A DNA stretch of 64,000 nt from Bordetella flabilis (GCF_001676725.1 NZ_CP016172.1:558001-622000); one strand, 5' to 3'; positions 14,992 through 24,667 are shown, counted from the stretch's first letter. The notes: generated from the sequence alone by a model not told the origin. Numbers and translations are program-made.

Positions 14992-15438
14992 TCAGCGCTT
15001 GATATGTTCCAGCGCGACCGGATTGGTCACGCCGCTTTCCGTCAGCGTGCGCGTCGCATGGATGGACGCATAGATCCACAGGATCTTCATCGGCTGGGTG
15101 TCGGACATATTACGGAAGCGGTGCGGGACATTGGGTGGAATCCACGTCGTGTCCAGGGGCTTGAGCCGATGCGATTCGCCATTGATGTCGAGGATGGCGT
15201 CGCCTTCGAGCAGCATGACGCTTTCTTCGCAATTGTGGCTGTGAAACGGAATGGCGACGCCCGCCGCGAATTCCGTGATGCCGTTGATGAAGGCGGTGGC
15301 GCCCGCGCCGGCGGTCACAAGCGGGATGGTGCGTGCACCGCCGCCGCGCTCGTAGGCCTGCAGTTCGGAGGGGCGGAAGATGCCCGGCTGGGGCGCGTCG
15401 CTGCCGCCGGCTCCCTGGCTTGCGTTGGATGTGGTCAT
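14992..15438 (-). CDS. Cupin-domain protein
   Basis: A 148-residue single-cupin protein. The first cupin motif IPFHSHNCEESVMLLEGDA supplies the HxH...E metal ligands, and the second, IPPNVPHRFRN, supplies the last histidine. This metal-binding cupin could be a dioxygenase, isomerase or sensor domain. AGGAG sits before ATG 15438. Its place between an aldehyde dehydrogenase and an ABM monooxygenase suggests a role in oxidising the compound taken up by the Bug receptor. Confidence 0.85.
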   Translation of the reverse strand: MTTSNASQGAGGSDAPQPGIFRPSELQAYERGGGARTIPLVTAGAGATAFINGITEFAAGVAIPFHSHNCEESVMLLEGDAILDINGESHRLKPLDTTWIPPNVPHRFRNMSDTQPMKILWIYASIHATRTLTESGVTNPVALEHIKR

Positions 15439-15469
15439 GATGAACTCCTGCTGTGTGGCCGATGCGCGG

Positions 15470-16846
15470 CTACGCCTGGCGCGCCGGGCCGGTCCATACC
15501 GATTTGATGTTGGTGAATTCCTTCAGGCCGTAGCTGCCGAGCTCGCGTCCGTATCCCGATTGCTTGACGCCGCCGAAGGGCAGGCGCGGATCGGAAGCCA
15601 CGGTGCCGTTGATGAAGACGGCGCCCGCTTCCAATTCACGGGCATAGGCGTCGGCGCGGGTCAGGTCGCCGGTCCACAGCGCGGCGCCCAGGCCGAACAC
15701 GGTATCGTTGGCGATACGTATGGCCTCGTCGGCATCCTTGCAGCGGATGATGGCGGCGGCCGGGCCGAATGTTTCATCGCGGCCGGCCGGCATGTCGGGA
15801 GTGACGTGGTCCAGCACGGTGGGTGCGTAGAAGTAGCCTTTGCCGGTGCGCGGCGCGCCACCCGCCAGGAGCCGCGCACCCGCGGCGACCGAATCGCGCA
15901 CCTGCTTGTCCAGGTCCACGCGCAGGTTGTCGCGCGCCATCGGTCCCACGTCGACGCTGGCGTCGCGGGGATCGCCCACGTTCAGCGCACGGGTGTGCGC
16001 CAGGAAGGCTTCGACGAAGGCGTCCGCCACGGGCGCTTCCACGATGAAGCGCTTGGCCGAAATGCAGCTCTGGCCGGCGTTATGGAAGCGCGCCTTGACA
16101 GCGGTGCGCGCGGCCAGGTCGATGTCGGCATCGGCGAGCACGACGAAGGGATCCGAGCCGCCCAGCTCCAGCACCTGTTTCTTCAAGGCCGCGCCCGCCT
16201 GGGACGCGATGGTCCGGCCCACGGGCGTCGAGCCGGTGAACGTCACCGCCGCGATACGGTCGTCGGCGATCAGTCGCTCCACCCGGGACGAATTCACCAG
16301 CAGGGTGGCGAACAGTCCCTGCGGCGCGTCGGCGCGGTCGAAGACCTTGGCCAGGGCCAGGGCGCATTGGGGCACGTTGTTGGCGTGCTTCAGCACCGCC
16401 GTGTTGCCGGCGAGGATGGCCGGCGCGGCAAAGCGCATGACCTGCCAGAAGGGATAGTTCCACGGCATGACCGCCAGCACCGTTCCCAGGGGGTCGAACA
16501 CCACCTTGCTATGGGTGGCGTTGCTGGCGACGACTTCGGGCGCCAGCAGGCGTTCGGCCTCGTTGGCGTAGAAATCGCAGTTGATCGCGCACTTTTCCAC
16601 CTCGGCAATGGCCTCGGTAATGGGCTTGCCCATTTCGGCGGTGATCAGCGCCGCATACTCGGCCTTGTCGGCGCGCAGTGCGCCGGCAAGGCGGCGCAGC
16701 ACGTCCTGGCGCTGCGCCAGGGTCGTGCGGCGCCAGTCTCGCTGCGCCGCACGGGCACGCGTCAGCGTGGCGTCGATGGCGGCATCGTCGTGCTCGTCGA
16801 AGGTGGCGAGCCGGGTTTCGTCGAACGGATTGATGGAATGAATCAT
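15470..16846 (-). CDS. NAD(P)-dependent aldehyde dehydrogenase (succinate-semialdehyde dehydrogenase-like)
   Basis: 458 residues, the short form typical of the Sad/SSADH group (E. coli Sad about 460). Landmarks: VMPWNYPFWQVMRFAAPAIL (cofactor cleft, catalytic Asn), VTFTGSTPVGRTIASQAG, LELGGSDPFVVL (general-base glutamate) and HNAGQSCISAKRF with the catalytic cysteine. It oxidises an aldehyde, most likely succinate semialdehyde or a short-chain homologue, to the acid. It lies 36 bp downstream of the Bug gene and 31 bp upstream of the cupin, in one operon. Confidence 0.88.
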   Translation of the reverse strand: MIHSINPFDETRLATFDEHDDAAIDATLTRARAAQRDWRRTTLAQRQDVLRRLAGALRADKAEYAALITAEMGKPITEAIAEVEKCAINCDFYANEAERLLAPEVVASNATHSKVVFDPLGTVLAVMPWNYPFWQVMRFAAPAILAGNTAVLKHANNVPQCALALAKVFDRADAPQGLFATLLVNSSRVERLIADDRIAAVTFTGSTPVGRTIASQAGAALKKQVLELGGSDPFVVLADADIDLAARTAVKARFHNAGQSCISAKRFIVEAPVADAFVEAFLAHTRALNVGDPRDASVDVGPMARDNLRVDLDKQVRDSVAAGARLLAGGAPRTGKGYFYAPTVLDHVTPDMPAGRDETFGPAAAIIRCKDADEAIRIANDTVFGLGAALWTGDLTRADAYARELEAGAVFINGTVASDPRLPFGGVKQSGYGRELGSYGLKEFTNIKSVWTGPARQA

Positions 16847-16882
16847 GGATGGCTTCTGAACCTGCTTGGGACGGACGGGCGC

Positions 16883-17866
16883 TTACTCGGCCTGGATGTT
16901 GTTGTCGCGGATCAGCTTGCCGTATGCGGCGTAGCTTTCCTTGGTGCGCGTGGCCAGTTCTTCCGGCGAAGAGCCGACCGGACGGGCGCCCTGGGCGGCC
17001 AGCTTGGCCTGGACCTCGGGATTCTGCAGCACTTGCTTGATGGTGGCGTTCAGCTTTGCGATGACGGCCGGCGGCGTCTTGGAAGGCGCCACGACGACGA
17101 ACCATGACGAGAAGATGAAACCCGGCGAGCCGGACTCGCCGATGGTGGGCACGCCCGGCATTTCGGCGATGGGCTGGTCCGACGCCACGCCCAGCAACGT
17201 AAGCCGCTTGCTGTCCACCAGGCCCTTGACGGTGGCCAGGGCCTGGAAAGCCACCTTGGCTTCACCGCTGGCCACGCCCACCGCGGCGGGCGACGCGCCC
17301 TTGTATGGCACATGGACCATGTCCAGCTTATTCTTGAAAGCAAACAAGGCCATGGCGATATGCTGCGGACTGCCGATGCCGCCCGAGGCATATTCGATGC
17401 GGCCCGGCGCGGCCTTGGCTGCGGCAATCAGGTCGCCCGCGTTCTTGTAGGGCAGGCCCGGCGTGGCTACCAGGCCCCAGTCCAGCGTGGACACCAGCGA
17501 CACCGGGGCGAAGCTGGTCAGCGGATCCCAGGGCGTCTTGGTGAGGTTCGGCACCATGGTGAGGATGCTGTCATTGAACGCGCCGATGGTGTAGCCGTCC
17601 GGATTGGCGGTCGCCACGCGGTTAGCGCCGATGGCGCCGGCCGCACCGGGAATGTTCTCGACCACGATGGACTGGCCCAGCAGCTTGCCCATTTCCTGGG
17701 CCACCAGGCGCGCCGTATTGTCGACCGCGCTGGCCGCGGCCAGAGGAATGATCATCGTGATGCTGCGGTCCGGATACTCGGCATGCGCCGGCAGCATCGC
17801 GCCGGCCGTCAGGGCTACCACCGCGGCCATGCTCATGGCCAGCCGACATTTCTTCCAAGCCTGCAC
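16883..17866 (-). CDS. Bug-family (TctC-like) solute receptor
   Basis: A second orphan Bug receptor, 327 residues. The signal peptide (MSMAAVVALTAGAMLPAHA) is followed by EYPDRSITMIIPLAAASAVD, VVENIPGAAGAIG, MVHVPYKGASPAAVGVASGE and the usual IGESGSPGFIFSSWF segment. It starts with GTG at 17866, with AGGAG eight bases upstream. First gene of the operon with ALDH, cupin and ABM, divergent from the LysR gene at 18031 with 164 bp between. No permease is nearby. The ligand is probably a small carboxylate whose metabolism passes through an aldehyde. Confidence 0.9.
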   Translation of the reverse strand: MQAWKKCRLAMSMAAVVALTAGAMLPAHAEYPDRSITMIIPLAAASAVDNTARLVAQEMGKLLGQSIVVENIPGAAGAIGANRVATANPDGYTIGAFNDSILTMVPNLTKTPWDPLTSFAPVSLVSTLDWGLVATPGLPYKNAGDLIAAAKAAPGRIEYASGGIGSPQHIAMALFAFKNKLDMVHVPYKGASPAAVGVASGEAKVAFQALATVKGLVDSKRLTLLGVASDQPIAEMPGVPTIGESGSPGFIFSSWFVVVAPSKTPPAVIAKLNATIKQVLQNPEVQAKLAAQGARPVGSSPEELATRTKESYAAYGKLIRDNNIQAE

Positions 17867-18030
17867 AGCACTCTCCTCAATGTGGTTTTGCTTATCTCGC
17901 GGCGGACACTCTAGGGATACCCCCTGGGCCTGTCCAATGCCGAATTTCTATTCCTTGCATCGAATCCGGCCATAATTGGTTACGCTTACGTCCTGTCCGC
18001 CAAGCCGGACGCCACCGGGCCGTTGCCGCC

Positions 18031-19017
18031 ATGAACAACAAATCCGGAATCAAGCTGCGCCAGCTGGAGTATTTTCTTGCCGTTGCAGAAACACTGCATT
18101 TCTCCAAGGCCGCGGAGAAGCTGTTCGTCACGCAGCCTACGCTGTCGCACCAGCTCGCGGAACTGGAAACCCATCTCGGCAAGGCCCTGTTCGACCGCTC
18201 GGGCAAGCGCATCCGCCTGACCCAGGTAGGCCAGGTTTTCCATGCCTATGCCAGGCGCAGCCTGGACGAACTGGCGGCCGGCTACACCGCGCTGGAAGAA
18301 CTGGACGGGCTGCAGCGCGGACATGTGAATATCGGCGTGAGCCAGTCCTTCGTGCGCAAGCTGCTGCCGCCCATCGTCGCCGAATTCATGCGGTCCTATC
18401 CGGCGGTGCGGCTTACCGTGAAGGAAATGATGGCCCCCATGATCGAGCAGCAGCTCGCGAGCGGGGAGCTGCATCTCGGGATCGCCTTCGTGCCCGCGCG
18501 CCTGGAGGATACGGCCGTGGAGCCGCTGTTCAAGGAAAGGCTCATGCTGGTCGTCGGCGCTGGCCATCGGCTGGCGGCACGCAAGCGGGTGCGCCTGGCC
18601 GACCTCGCCAGCGAGCCGCTGGTGCTCATGACGCGCGACTATTACACGCGCGCGCTGATCGAACAGTATTTCGACCAGCGCGGCCTGGCGCCCGATATCG
18701 TCTGCGAAACCAACGCCATCAGCCTGATGATGGAACTGGCCGCTCAGTCCCAGTTGGCCACCTTGCTGCCGGAAAGCACCATCGACCCGTCCGCCCCGGT
18801 GGCGGTGATACCCGTCTACGAGCCGGTGCCCTTGCGCGTGACCGCCTTGCTGTGGTCCAAGCGCCACCACCGTACGGTCGCCGGCGATACCTTTGCGCGA
18901 CTGTTGCGCGACCGCCTGCAACCGGTCGGCGCCGCCCTGCGCCAGCGCACCGCCCGGGGGGACACACCGGCCGACACCCCTCCCGCGGCCTGTGGCCAGC
19001 GGCCCGTTACGCAATGA
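18031..19017 (+). CDS. LysR-family regulator, CynR/CysB-like branch
   Basis: A 328-residue LysR protein. The winged helix (KLRQLEYFLAVAETLHFSKA, VTQPTLSHQLAELETHLGKA) is followed by a complete effector domain (VNIGVSQSFVRKLLPPIVAE, LHLGIAFVPARLEDTAVEPL). The C terminus has a Pro/Arg-rich tail beyond the family's usual end. Divergent from the Bug/ALDH/cupin/ABM operon, which it probably activates. The intergenic 17867-18030 is AT-richer than its surroundings, but I could not define a convincing LysR box. Confidence 0.88.
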   Translation: MNNKSGIKLRQLEYFLAVAETLHFSKAAEKLFVTQPTLSHQLAELETHLGKALFDRSGKRIRLTQVGQVFHAYARRSLDELAAGYTALEELDGLQRGHVNIGVSQSFVRKLLPPIVAEFMRSYPAVRLTVKEMMAPMIEQQLASGELHLGIAFVPARLEDTAVEPLFKERLMLVVGAGHRLAARKRVRLADLASEPLVLMTRDYYTRALIEQYFDQRGLAPDIVCETNAISLMMELAAQSQLATLLPESTIDPSAPVAVIPVYEPVPLRVTALLWSKRHHRTVAGDTFARLLRDRLQPVGAALRQRTARGDTPADTPPAACGQRPVTQ

Positions 19018-19097
19018 AGCATCGTCGGGACGAGCGCCAGGCCGTCCCTCGTAAAATAGACGCTTTGCCCAGACGGGGCTGATCCAGGAGAAACCCG

Positions 19098-19622
19098 ATG
19101 CCGCTTCTTTCCTTGTCTCGCTGCATGGCGCTGGCGATTGCCGCGGCCGCATTGGCCGGATGCTCGACGACCACGGGACAGGCGCAGGCGCACGGCCCCG
19201 GCGCGGTTCAGGCCGCGACCACATCGGATTCCCTGGCGCAGACGCAATGGCGCCTGGTGCAATGGACGTCCAGGGACGGCAGCCCCCGCACGATTCCGGC
19301 TGGCCAGAGCCAGCCCATGAGCCTGACCTTCCTGGCCCAGGGACGCGACTATCGCGTGTCCGGCTATGGCGGCTGCAATGAGTTTTCCGGTACCTACCGG
19401 CTGCAGGCCGGCAAGTTGTTCATCACCGTGCCGTCGTCCAGCCGCGTGTCCTGCCCGACGCCGGAACTGGATGCGGCCGAGCGTGCGTACTTGTCCTCGC
19501 TGGGCCATATCGTCAGTTTCACCCTGGACAGTGGCGGCGCGCCGCGCCAGATGGGCCTGAACGTGCAAAATGGCGACATCCTGACCTTCAAGCGCGGCGC
19601 CGACGTGCCGACCAACCGCTGA
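19098..19622 (+). CDS. META-domain lipoprotein (HslJ-like)
   Basis: A 174-residue lipoprotein. The signal peptide ends in the lipobox LAGC at about residue 22, after which the protein continues STTTGQAQ. The META domain (residues about 45-165) contains TQWRLVQWTSRDGSPRT, YRVSGYGGCNEFSGTYRLQ and VSCPTPELDAAERAYLSSL, matching HslJ-type proteins with paired cysteines. HslJ is linked to novobiocin resistance and heat shock in E. coli; here the function is unproven. AGGAGAAA precedes ATG 19098, and a TAAAAT -10-like box lies at 19052-19057. A divergent paralogue follows at 19679. Confidence 0.87.
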   Translation: MPLLSLSRCMALAIAAAALAGCSTTTGQAQAHGPGAVQAATTSDSLAQTQWRLVQWTSRDGSPRTIPAGQSQPMSLTFLAQGRDYRVSGYGGCNEFSGTYRLQAGKLFITVPSSSRVSCPTPELDAAERAYLSSLGHIVSFTLDSGGAPRQMGLNVQNGDILTFKRGADVPTNR

Positions 19623-19678
19623 GGTCGACCCCGCGCCGGCCCGGCTCGCCCGACCGGTGATGTTCCTGGAGCCTTATC

Positions 19679-20476
19679 ATGCCGTTCCCCGCCCCAACCC
19701 GCCGCGTCGCCGGCGCCTTGCTCGTGGCCGCCGCATTGACGGCGTGTTCCACGCCCCGGCAGACCGAGCTGGCCCAGGCACGCTACCAGCCCGCCTATGC
19801 ATCCGATTTCCTGGCCCAGACGAGCTGGGTGCTGGCGCGCTGGACCCGCGTGGGCGGTACCCTGCGTCCGGTGCCGCACGACGAGACGCGCGACAGGCCC
19901 ATTACCATCAGCTTTACGCATGAAGGTCCCGCGCTGCGCGTGACCGGTTTTTCCGGCTGCAACAACTACGCCAGCAACTACACCGTCGCGAATGGCAATC
20001 TCATCGTGACGGCCGCGCCGGTTTCCACGCGCATGGCGTGTTATCCGGCTGATCGTGCGCCGCTGGAGCGTGACTTCCTGTCCGCCCTGACCCGCATCCG
20101 CGCGACGGCCGTCGATAACACCGGCAACCCGCGGCGCTTGACGCTCTCGCTCGATGACGGCGATATCCTGGATTTCGCGCGTCGCGTCGACCCGGTCGCG
20201 GGCGGCGAACGCGGCGTGACCAAGCTGGTCTATGTCAATGCGCAGCAGGTGCCGTGCGGCGCCACGGCCATGCGTCCCATGTGCCTGCAGGTGCGCGACA
20301 GCGATAACCAACCCTGGCAGGTGTGGGCGGGCGACATCCTGGGCTTCCAGTATCGTCCCGGCATCGTTTACCGGCTGCGTATCGTCGAAACGCCGTTGGC
20401 GGACCCCCAGCCCGGCATGCCGCCGGTCAAGTGGGTGCTCGACACGGTGGTGGAACAACGCGTCGTCGGCCATTGA
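19679..20476 (+). CDS. Lipoprotein with META and DUF4377-type domains
   Basis: 265 residues with lipobox LTAC near residue 22. The N-terminal META domain (SDFLAQTSWVLARWT, RVTGFSGCNNYASNYTV, MACYPADRAPLERDFLSAL) is paralogous to the preceding gene. The C-terminal part (from about residue 178: KLVYVNAQQVPCGATAMRPM, then WAGDILGFQYRPGIVYRLRI) has the pattern of DUF4377, which commonly follows META. GGAG lies ahead of ATG 19679, 56 bp after the first META gene. Both are probably periplasmic-face lipoproteins; their role is unknown. Confidence 0.85.
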   Translation: MPFPAPTRRVAGALLVAAALTACSTPRQTELAQARYQPAYASDFLAQTSWVLARWTRVGGTLRPVPHDETRDRPITISFTHEGPALRVTGFSGCNNYASNYTVANGNLIVTAAPVSTRMACYPADRAPLERDFLSALTRIRATAVDNTGNPRRLTLSLDDGDILDFARRVDPVAGGERGVTKLVYVNAQQVPCGATAMRPMCLQVRDSDNQPWQVWAGDILGFQYRPGIVYRLRIVETPLADPQPGMPPVKWVLDTVVEQRVVGH

Positions 20477-20488
20477 CCTTTTTGATTC

Positions 20489-21268
20489 ATGTCTGCTGTC
20501 ACCAATATCGCGGCCTATAAGTTCGTTTCCCTGGACGATCCCGGCGCACTGCGCTCAAGTATCCTGGAGCGCGCCCGCGCCGAAGGGCTCAAGGGCACCG
20601 TGCTGCTCGCCACCGAAGGCATCAACCTTTTCCTGGCGGGGGCACGGGCCGGCGCCGATGCCTTCCTGGCGTGGCTGCGCGCGGACGCGCGCTTCGCCGA
20701 CCTTGACGTGAAGTTCAGCTATTCGGCGGACGTGCCCTTCCGCAAGCTGCTGGTCAAGGTCAAGCGCGAAATCATCCGTATGGATCATCCGGCTATCCGT
20801 CCGGAAGCGGGGCGGGCGCCCAGCGTCGATCCGGCCACCTTGGCGCGCTGGCTGGGGCAGGGCCACGACGACGGCGGACGCCCCATTGTCATGCTGGACA
20901 CCCGCAACGATTTCGAGGTGGACGCCGGTACCTTCGCGGGTGCCCTGGACTGGCGGCTGCCGCGCTTCAGCCGCTTTCCCGCGGCCTTGCAGGCCCACCG
21001 CGCCGAGCTGGAAGGCAAGACCGTGGTCAGCTTCTGCACCGGGGGTATCCGTTGCGAGAAAGCAGCCTTGTATATGGCCGAAGCGGGCCTGCAGAATGTC
21101 TACCAGCTCGAGGGCGGCATCCTGAAGTACTTCGAGCAGGCCGGCGGCGCGCACTTCAACGGCCGGTGCTTCGTCTTCGACGGCCGCGAGGTGCTGGGGC
21201 CCGACCTGGCGCCGGCGTTGCAGGAACCGACGGGCCCGGCCGCTGCGCCGTCGGCGCCCAACTACTGA
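20489..21268 (+). CDS. trhO: tRNA uridine(34) hydroxylase, rhodanese-related (TrhO/YceA)
   Basis: A 259-residue TrhO-type protein, which makes 5-hydroxyuridine at the wobble position using O2. The N-terminal acylphosphatase-like domain ([32 protein letters not shown]) precedes a rhodanese domain with [20 protein letters not shown] and the active-site loop [14 protein letters not shown]. Both cysteines (CTGGIRC) are present. The length is shorter than E. coli TrhO (350), because the C-terminal zinc-like region is absent, as in many betaproteobacterial homologues. It lies 12 bp after the META lipoprotein and nine before mtnN, so cotranscription is likely. Confidence 0.88.
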   Translation: MSAVTNIAAYKFVSLDDPGALRSSILERARAEGLKGTVLLATEGINLFLAGARAGADAFLAWLRADARFADLDVKFSYSADVPFRKLLVKVKREIIRMDHPAIRPEAGRAPSVDPATLARWLGQGHDDGGRPIVMLDTRNDFEVDAGTFAGALDWRLPRFSRFPAALQAHRAELEGKTVVSFCTGGIRCEKAALYMAEAGLQNVYQLEGGILKYFEQAGGAHFNGRCFVFDGREVLGPDLAPALQEPTGPAAAPSAPNY

Positions 21269-21277
21269 GGATCCGGG

Positions 21278-22048
21278 ATGTCTGCTGCCCCGCTCGGCAT
21301 ATTGGCCGCGCTTCATGATGAAATCGCCGATCTGCTGGTGCAGATGGGCCCCACGGCCGAGTGCCGCCGGATCGGCAAGCGCGACTATTACGTCGGCGAA
21401 CTGTATGGACGGCGGTGCGTGGTCGTGCTGGCGCGTATCGGCAAGGTCGCGGCGGCCGCGACCGCGGTGACGCTGATCCGCGAGTTCGACGTCCAGGCCT
21501 TGCTGTTCACCGGGCTTGCCGGCGGCATCGCGCCCGGCGTGAACGTGGGCGATGTCGTGATCGCCAACACGCTGGTCCAGCACGACCTGGATGCGCGTCC
21601 GCTGTTTCCCCGCTACGAAGTGCCGTTATTGGGCGTTTCCCAACTGGCCACGGCGCCCCGGATGAACGAAGTGCTGGCGCAATGCGCCGTGGACTACCTT
21701 GCCCTGGGGCTGTCGAGCGACGTCGACCCGCTCACCCGGGACCTCTTCGGCATCGGCGCGCCTACGCTGCATCGCGGCCTGGTTGCGAGCGGCGATCGCT
21801 TCGTGGGCGATGGGGCCGTCGCGCAAGGACTGCTGGAAGCGCTGCCCGGCACGCTATGCGTCGAGATGGAGGGCGCGGCGGTTGCGCAGGTATGCCACGA
21901 GTACGAGGTGCCCTGTGCCATCCTGCGCACGGTCTCCGACCGCGCCGACGCCGCGGCGCCGGTGGACTTTGCCGCGTTCCTGAGCCGCGTCGCCAGCCGC
22001 TATTCGAACGGCATCGTCAGCCGTTTCGTGCAGGCCTACACCGATTGA
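21278..22048 (+). CDS. mtnN: 5'-methylthioadenosine/S-adenosylhomocysteine nucleosidase
   Basis: 256 residues, an MTA/SAH nucleosidase that cleaves adenine from MTA and SAH to recycle methionine and relieve methyltransferase inhibition. Visible hallmarks: LGILAALHDEIADLL at the N terminus, VARIGK-type strand (LARIGKVAAAATAV), FTGLAGGIAPGVNVGDVVIA, VASGDRFV and the ribose-binding VEMEGAAVAQVCHEY, followed by ILRTVSDRAD with the catalytic aspartate. GAGGA before ATG 21278. Slightly longer than E. coli Pfs (232). Its stop is six bases from the convergent metG stop, giving a small cluster of methionine-related genes. Confidence 0.88.
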   Translation: MSAAPLGILAALHDEIADLLVQMGPTAECRRIGKRDYYVGELYGRRCVVVLARIGKVAAAATAVTLIREFDVQALLFTGLAGGIAPGVNVGDVVIANTLVQHDLDARPLFPRYEVPLLGVSQLATAPRMNEVLAQCAVDYLALGLSSDVDPLTRDLFGIGAPTLHRGLVASGDRFVGDGAVAQGLLEALPGTLCVEMEGAAVAQVCHEYEVPCAILRTVSDRADAAAPVDFAAFLSRVASRYSNGIVSRFVQAYTD

Positions 22049-22054
22049 CCCTTG

Positions 22055-24175
22055 TCAACGCACCCGCATGCCCGGCTGGGCACCGGGCCACGGTTCCAGC
22101 ACGTAGATGCCAGGGTGGGCCGATTCGTCGGCATGGCTGGCGGCCAGCACCATGCCTTCCGAAACCCCGAACTTCATTTTGCGCGGGGCGAGGTTGGCGA
22201 CCATGACCGTCAGCTTGCCGATCAGGTCCTGCGGCTTGTAGGCCGACTTGATGCCGGAAAACACGTTGCGATGGCGCCCTTCGCCCACGTCCAGCGTCAG
22301 GCGCAACAGCTTGGTCGATCCTTCCACTTCCTCGCAATTGACGATGCGCGCCACGCGCAGGTCGATTTTGGCGAAGTCGTCGATGGCAATGGTGGGGGCG
22401 ACCGGCTCGCCGCCCGGCGTCGCCGCCTGGGCATCCTCTTGCGGGCCTGCATCGCCGTTGGCGCCGCCCGGGTTGGAGGCCGGCGCGGCCGCCGGCTCCA
22501 CCAGCGCATCCAGCATGGCGGGATCGACGCGCTGCATCAGGTGCTTGAACGGCGCGATGCGGCCGGGCAGCACGGCAGCGTCGCGCCAGGTAAAGGCGGC
22601 ATCCTGGCCGAACAGTTCGCGCGCCACGCGCTCCGCCAGGGCGGGCAGCACGGGCGCCAGCATGACGGACAGGGCCTTGAAGCCTGCGAGGGTGCGGGAA
22701 CAGATGTCCTGCAGGGCAGCTTTCTGCTCGGCCGGCGCCGTGGCGATGCCCTTGGCCATGATCCATGGCTGCGCGGCGTCGAAGGCCTGGTTGATGCGGT
22801 CGGCGCAGGCCATGATCTCGCGGATCGCCCGGCCATATTCGCGTGCTTCGAAGGCGGCGCGTACCGCTTCGGCCTGCTCCGCCAATTCGGCGCCCAGGGC
22901 TTGCGTTTCGCCGCTGTACGCCAGGACTCCGTCAAAGTGCCGGGTGATGAAATTGGCCGCACGGCTGGCGATGTTGACGTACTTGCCGATCAGGTCGCTG
23001 TTGACGCGGGCGATGAAGTCCTCTGCCGTGAAATCGACGTCCTCCACCCGGGCGTTCAGCTTGGCCGCGATGTAGTAGCGCAGCCATTCCGGGTCCATGC
23101 CCACGTCCAGGTAGCGCAGCGGCGAGATGCCGGTGCCCCGGCTCTTGGACATTTTTTCGCCGCTGACCGTGATGAAGCCGTGGACGTTCAGCGCGTCGGG
23201 CGTCTTGCGCCCGGCGAACTTCAGCATGGCGGGCCAGAACAGGGCATGGAAGTAGATGATGTCCTTGCCGATGAAGTGCACTTGCTCCGTCGAGCCTTCC
23301 GGGTCCAGCAAAGCGTCGAAATCCAGCCCCTGTTTGTCGCAATAGGCCTTCAGGGACGCCAGGTAACCCACCGGCGCGTCCAGCCAGACGTAGAAGTAAT
23401 TGCCCGGCGCATCGGGAATCTCGATGCCGAAATACGGCGCTTCGCGCGATATATCCCAGTCCCCCAGCTTGGCCTCGCCGTCTTCGGCGCCCAGCCATTC
23501 GCGCGTCTTGGCGAGCACTTCCGGCTGCAGCCTGCGCGCGCCCGTGGCGTTGCTGCCGGCGGTCCAGTCGCGCAGAAAAGCCACGCAGCGTGGATCGGAT
23601 AGCTTGAAGAAGAAATGCTCGGAGCGCTTGAGGACGGGTGTCGCCCTGGTCAGCGTCGAGTACGGCTCGATCAGGTCGGTGGGCGCGTACACGGCACCGC
23701 ATACCTCGCAGGAATCGCCGTACTGGTCCTTGGAATGGCAGGTCGGGCATTCGCCCTTGATGTACCGGTCGGCGAGGAACATGCCCTTCACCGGATCGTA
23801 GAACTGCTCGATGGTGCGCGTCTCGATCAGGCCTTGCGCCTTCAACGCGCGGTAGATGTCCTGCGAGAGGGCGACGTTCTCCGGCGTGTCGGTGGAGTGC
23901 CAGTGGTCGAAGCGGATGTGGAAGCCGTTCAGGTAGCGCGGCCGCTCGGCCGCGTAGCGGGCAACCAGTTCCGTGGGCGTGATGCCTTCGCTCTCCGCCT
24001 TCAGCATGATGGGGGCGCCATGCGCGTCATCCGCTCCCACGAAATGCACCGTGTGCCCGGCCATGCGCATGGTGCGCACCCAGATGTCGGCCTGGATGTA
24101 CTCCATGATATGGCCGATGTGAAACGATCCGTTGGCGTAGGGCAGTGCGGTAGTGACGAATAGGGTGCGTGACAT
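22055..24175 (-). CDS. metG: Methionyl-tRNA synthetase
   Basis: A 706-residue class I synthetase. HIGH signature: [11 protein letters not shown] at about residue 17. The four-cysteine zinc knuckle [18 protein letters not shown] is at about residues 146-163, and [11 protein letters not shown] follows near residue 340. The C-terminal Trbp111-like tRNA-binding domain ([20 protein letters not shown], about residue 600 on) is joined by a low-complexity Ala/Pro/Gly linker ([20 protein letters not shown]). It charges tRNA-Met in the cytosol, including the initiator. The membrane protein at 24404-24667 is upstream on the same strand across a 228-bp gap; nothing gene-like is seen in that gap. Confidence 0.96.
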   Translation of the reverse strand: MSRTLFVTTALPYANGSFHIGHIMEYIQADIWVRTMRMAGHTVHFVGADDAHGAPIMLKAESEGITPTELVARYAAERPRYLNGFHIRFDHWHSTDTPENVALSQDIYRALKAQGLIETRTIEQFYDPVKGMFLADRYIKGECPTCHSKDQYGDSCEVCGAVYAPTDLIEPYSTLTRATPVLKRSEHFFFKLSDPRCVAFLRDWTAGSNATGARRLQPEVLAKTREWLGAEDGEAKLGDWDISREAPYFGIEIPDAPGNYFYVWLDAPVGYLASLKAYCDKQGLDFDALLDPEGSTEQVHFIGKDIIYFHALFWPAMLKFAGRKTPDALNVHGFITVSGEKMSKSRGTGISPLRYLDVGMDPEWLRYYIAAKLNARVEDVDFTAEDFIARVNSDLIGKYVNIASRAANFITRHFDGVLAYSGETQALGAELAEQAEAVRAAFEAREYGRAIREIMACADRINQAFDAAQPWIMAKGIATAPAEQKAALQDICSRTLAGFKALSVMLAPVLPALAERVARELFGQDAAFTWRDAAVLPGRIAPFKHLMQRVDPAMLDALVEPAAAPASNPGGANGDAGPQEDAQAATPGGEPVAPTIAIDDFAKIDLRVARIVNCEEVEGSTKLLRLTLDVGEGRHRNVFSGIKSAYKPQDLIGKLTVMVANLAPRKMKFGVSEGMVLAASHADESAHPGIYVLEPWPGAQPGMRVR

Positions 24176-24403
24176 GGCCGAATGGCAGAGTGGAAACCGG
24201 ACCCGGCATTTTAGAGCCAGTTGCGGCGAACGCCGGCGGCGGATATGGCGAAGCCCGCGGGCGCGTGGGCGGCCGCGGGAACGAAGAGACGACGGATGGG
24301 ACGAAGCTGGGTCGCTGGCGACCCGGCGGCGAACCGCGAGGGGACCTGCCGCGCCGGGCTTCCTTGGTGTGCAACCCTGCCGGGCTGCCTCGATGAGACG
24401 GGC

Positions 24404-24667
24404 TTAGCGCACTTCGCGGACTTCGACGTCGATCACGTCGGGTCGTACACCCTGGAAGGGCCCCGTGGGCCCAGCGCCGCGCGTGGCGTTGCGCTGGTGC
24501 CAGTACGCGCGCACGCCGAAGGGACGGCCGCGGACCCGCGCCACCAGATAAAGGATGCCGACCGCGATGGCCGTGGACGCCATGAACACCAGCGCCATGG
24601 CGCCGCCGATCAAGGCGAGTACCGTGAAGGCCACGGCGCGAACTAAGCGGGTAAGAGCATTGTTCAT
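24404..24667 (-). CDS. Small membrane protein of unknown function
   Basis: 87 residues with one long hydrophobic region, which can be read as two tight transmembrane segments (VRAVAFTVLALIGGAMALVF and MASTAIAVGILYLVARVRG). A basic cytoplasmic tail containing RPFGVRAYWHQRN and a C-terminal DVIDVEVREVR follow. The tail motif recurs in small proteins annotated as hypothetical in related organisms. ATG at 24667. It is divergent from apbC and upstream of metG on the same strand. No function can be assigned. Confidence 0.65.
   Translation of the reverse strand: MNNALTRLVRAVAFTVLALIGGAMALVFMASTAIAVGILYLVARVRGRPFGVRAYWHQRNATRGAGPTGPFQGVRPDVIDVEVREVR

Noticed and set aside
17955..17976. TTGCAT with CATAAT as a promoter for the LysR gene at 18031.
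   Set aside because: The spacer is only ten bases, too short for a sigma-70 promoter.
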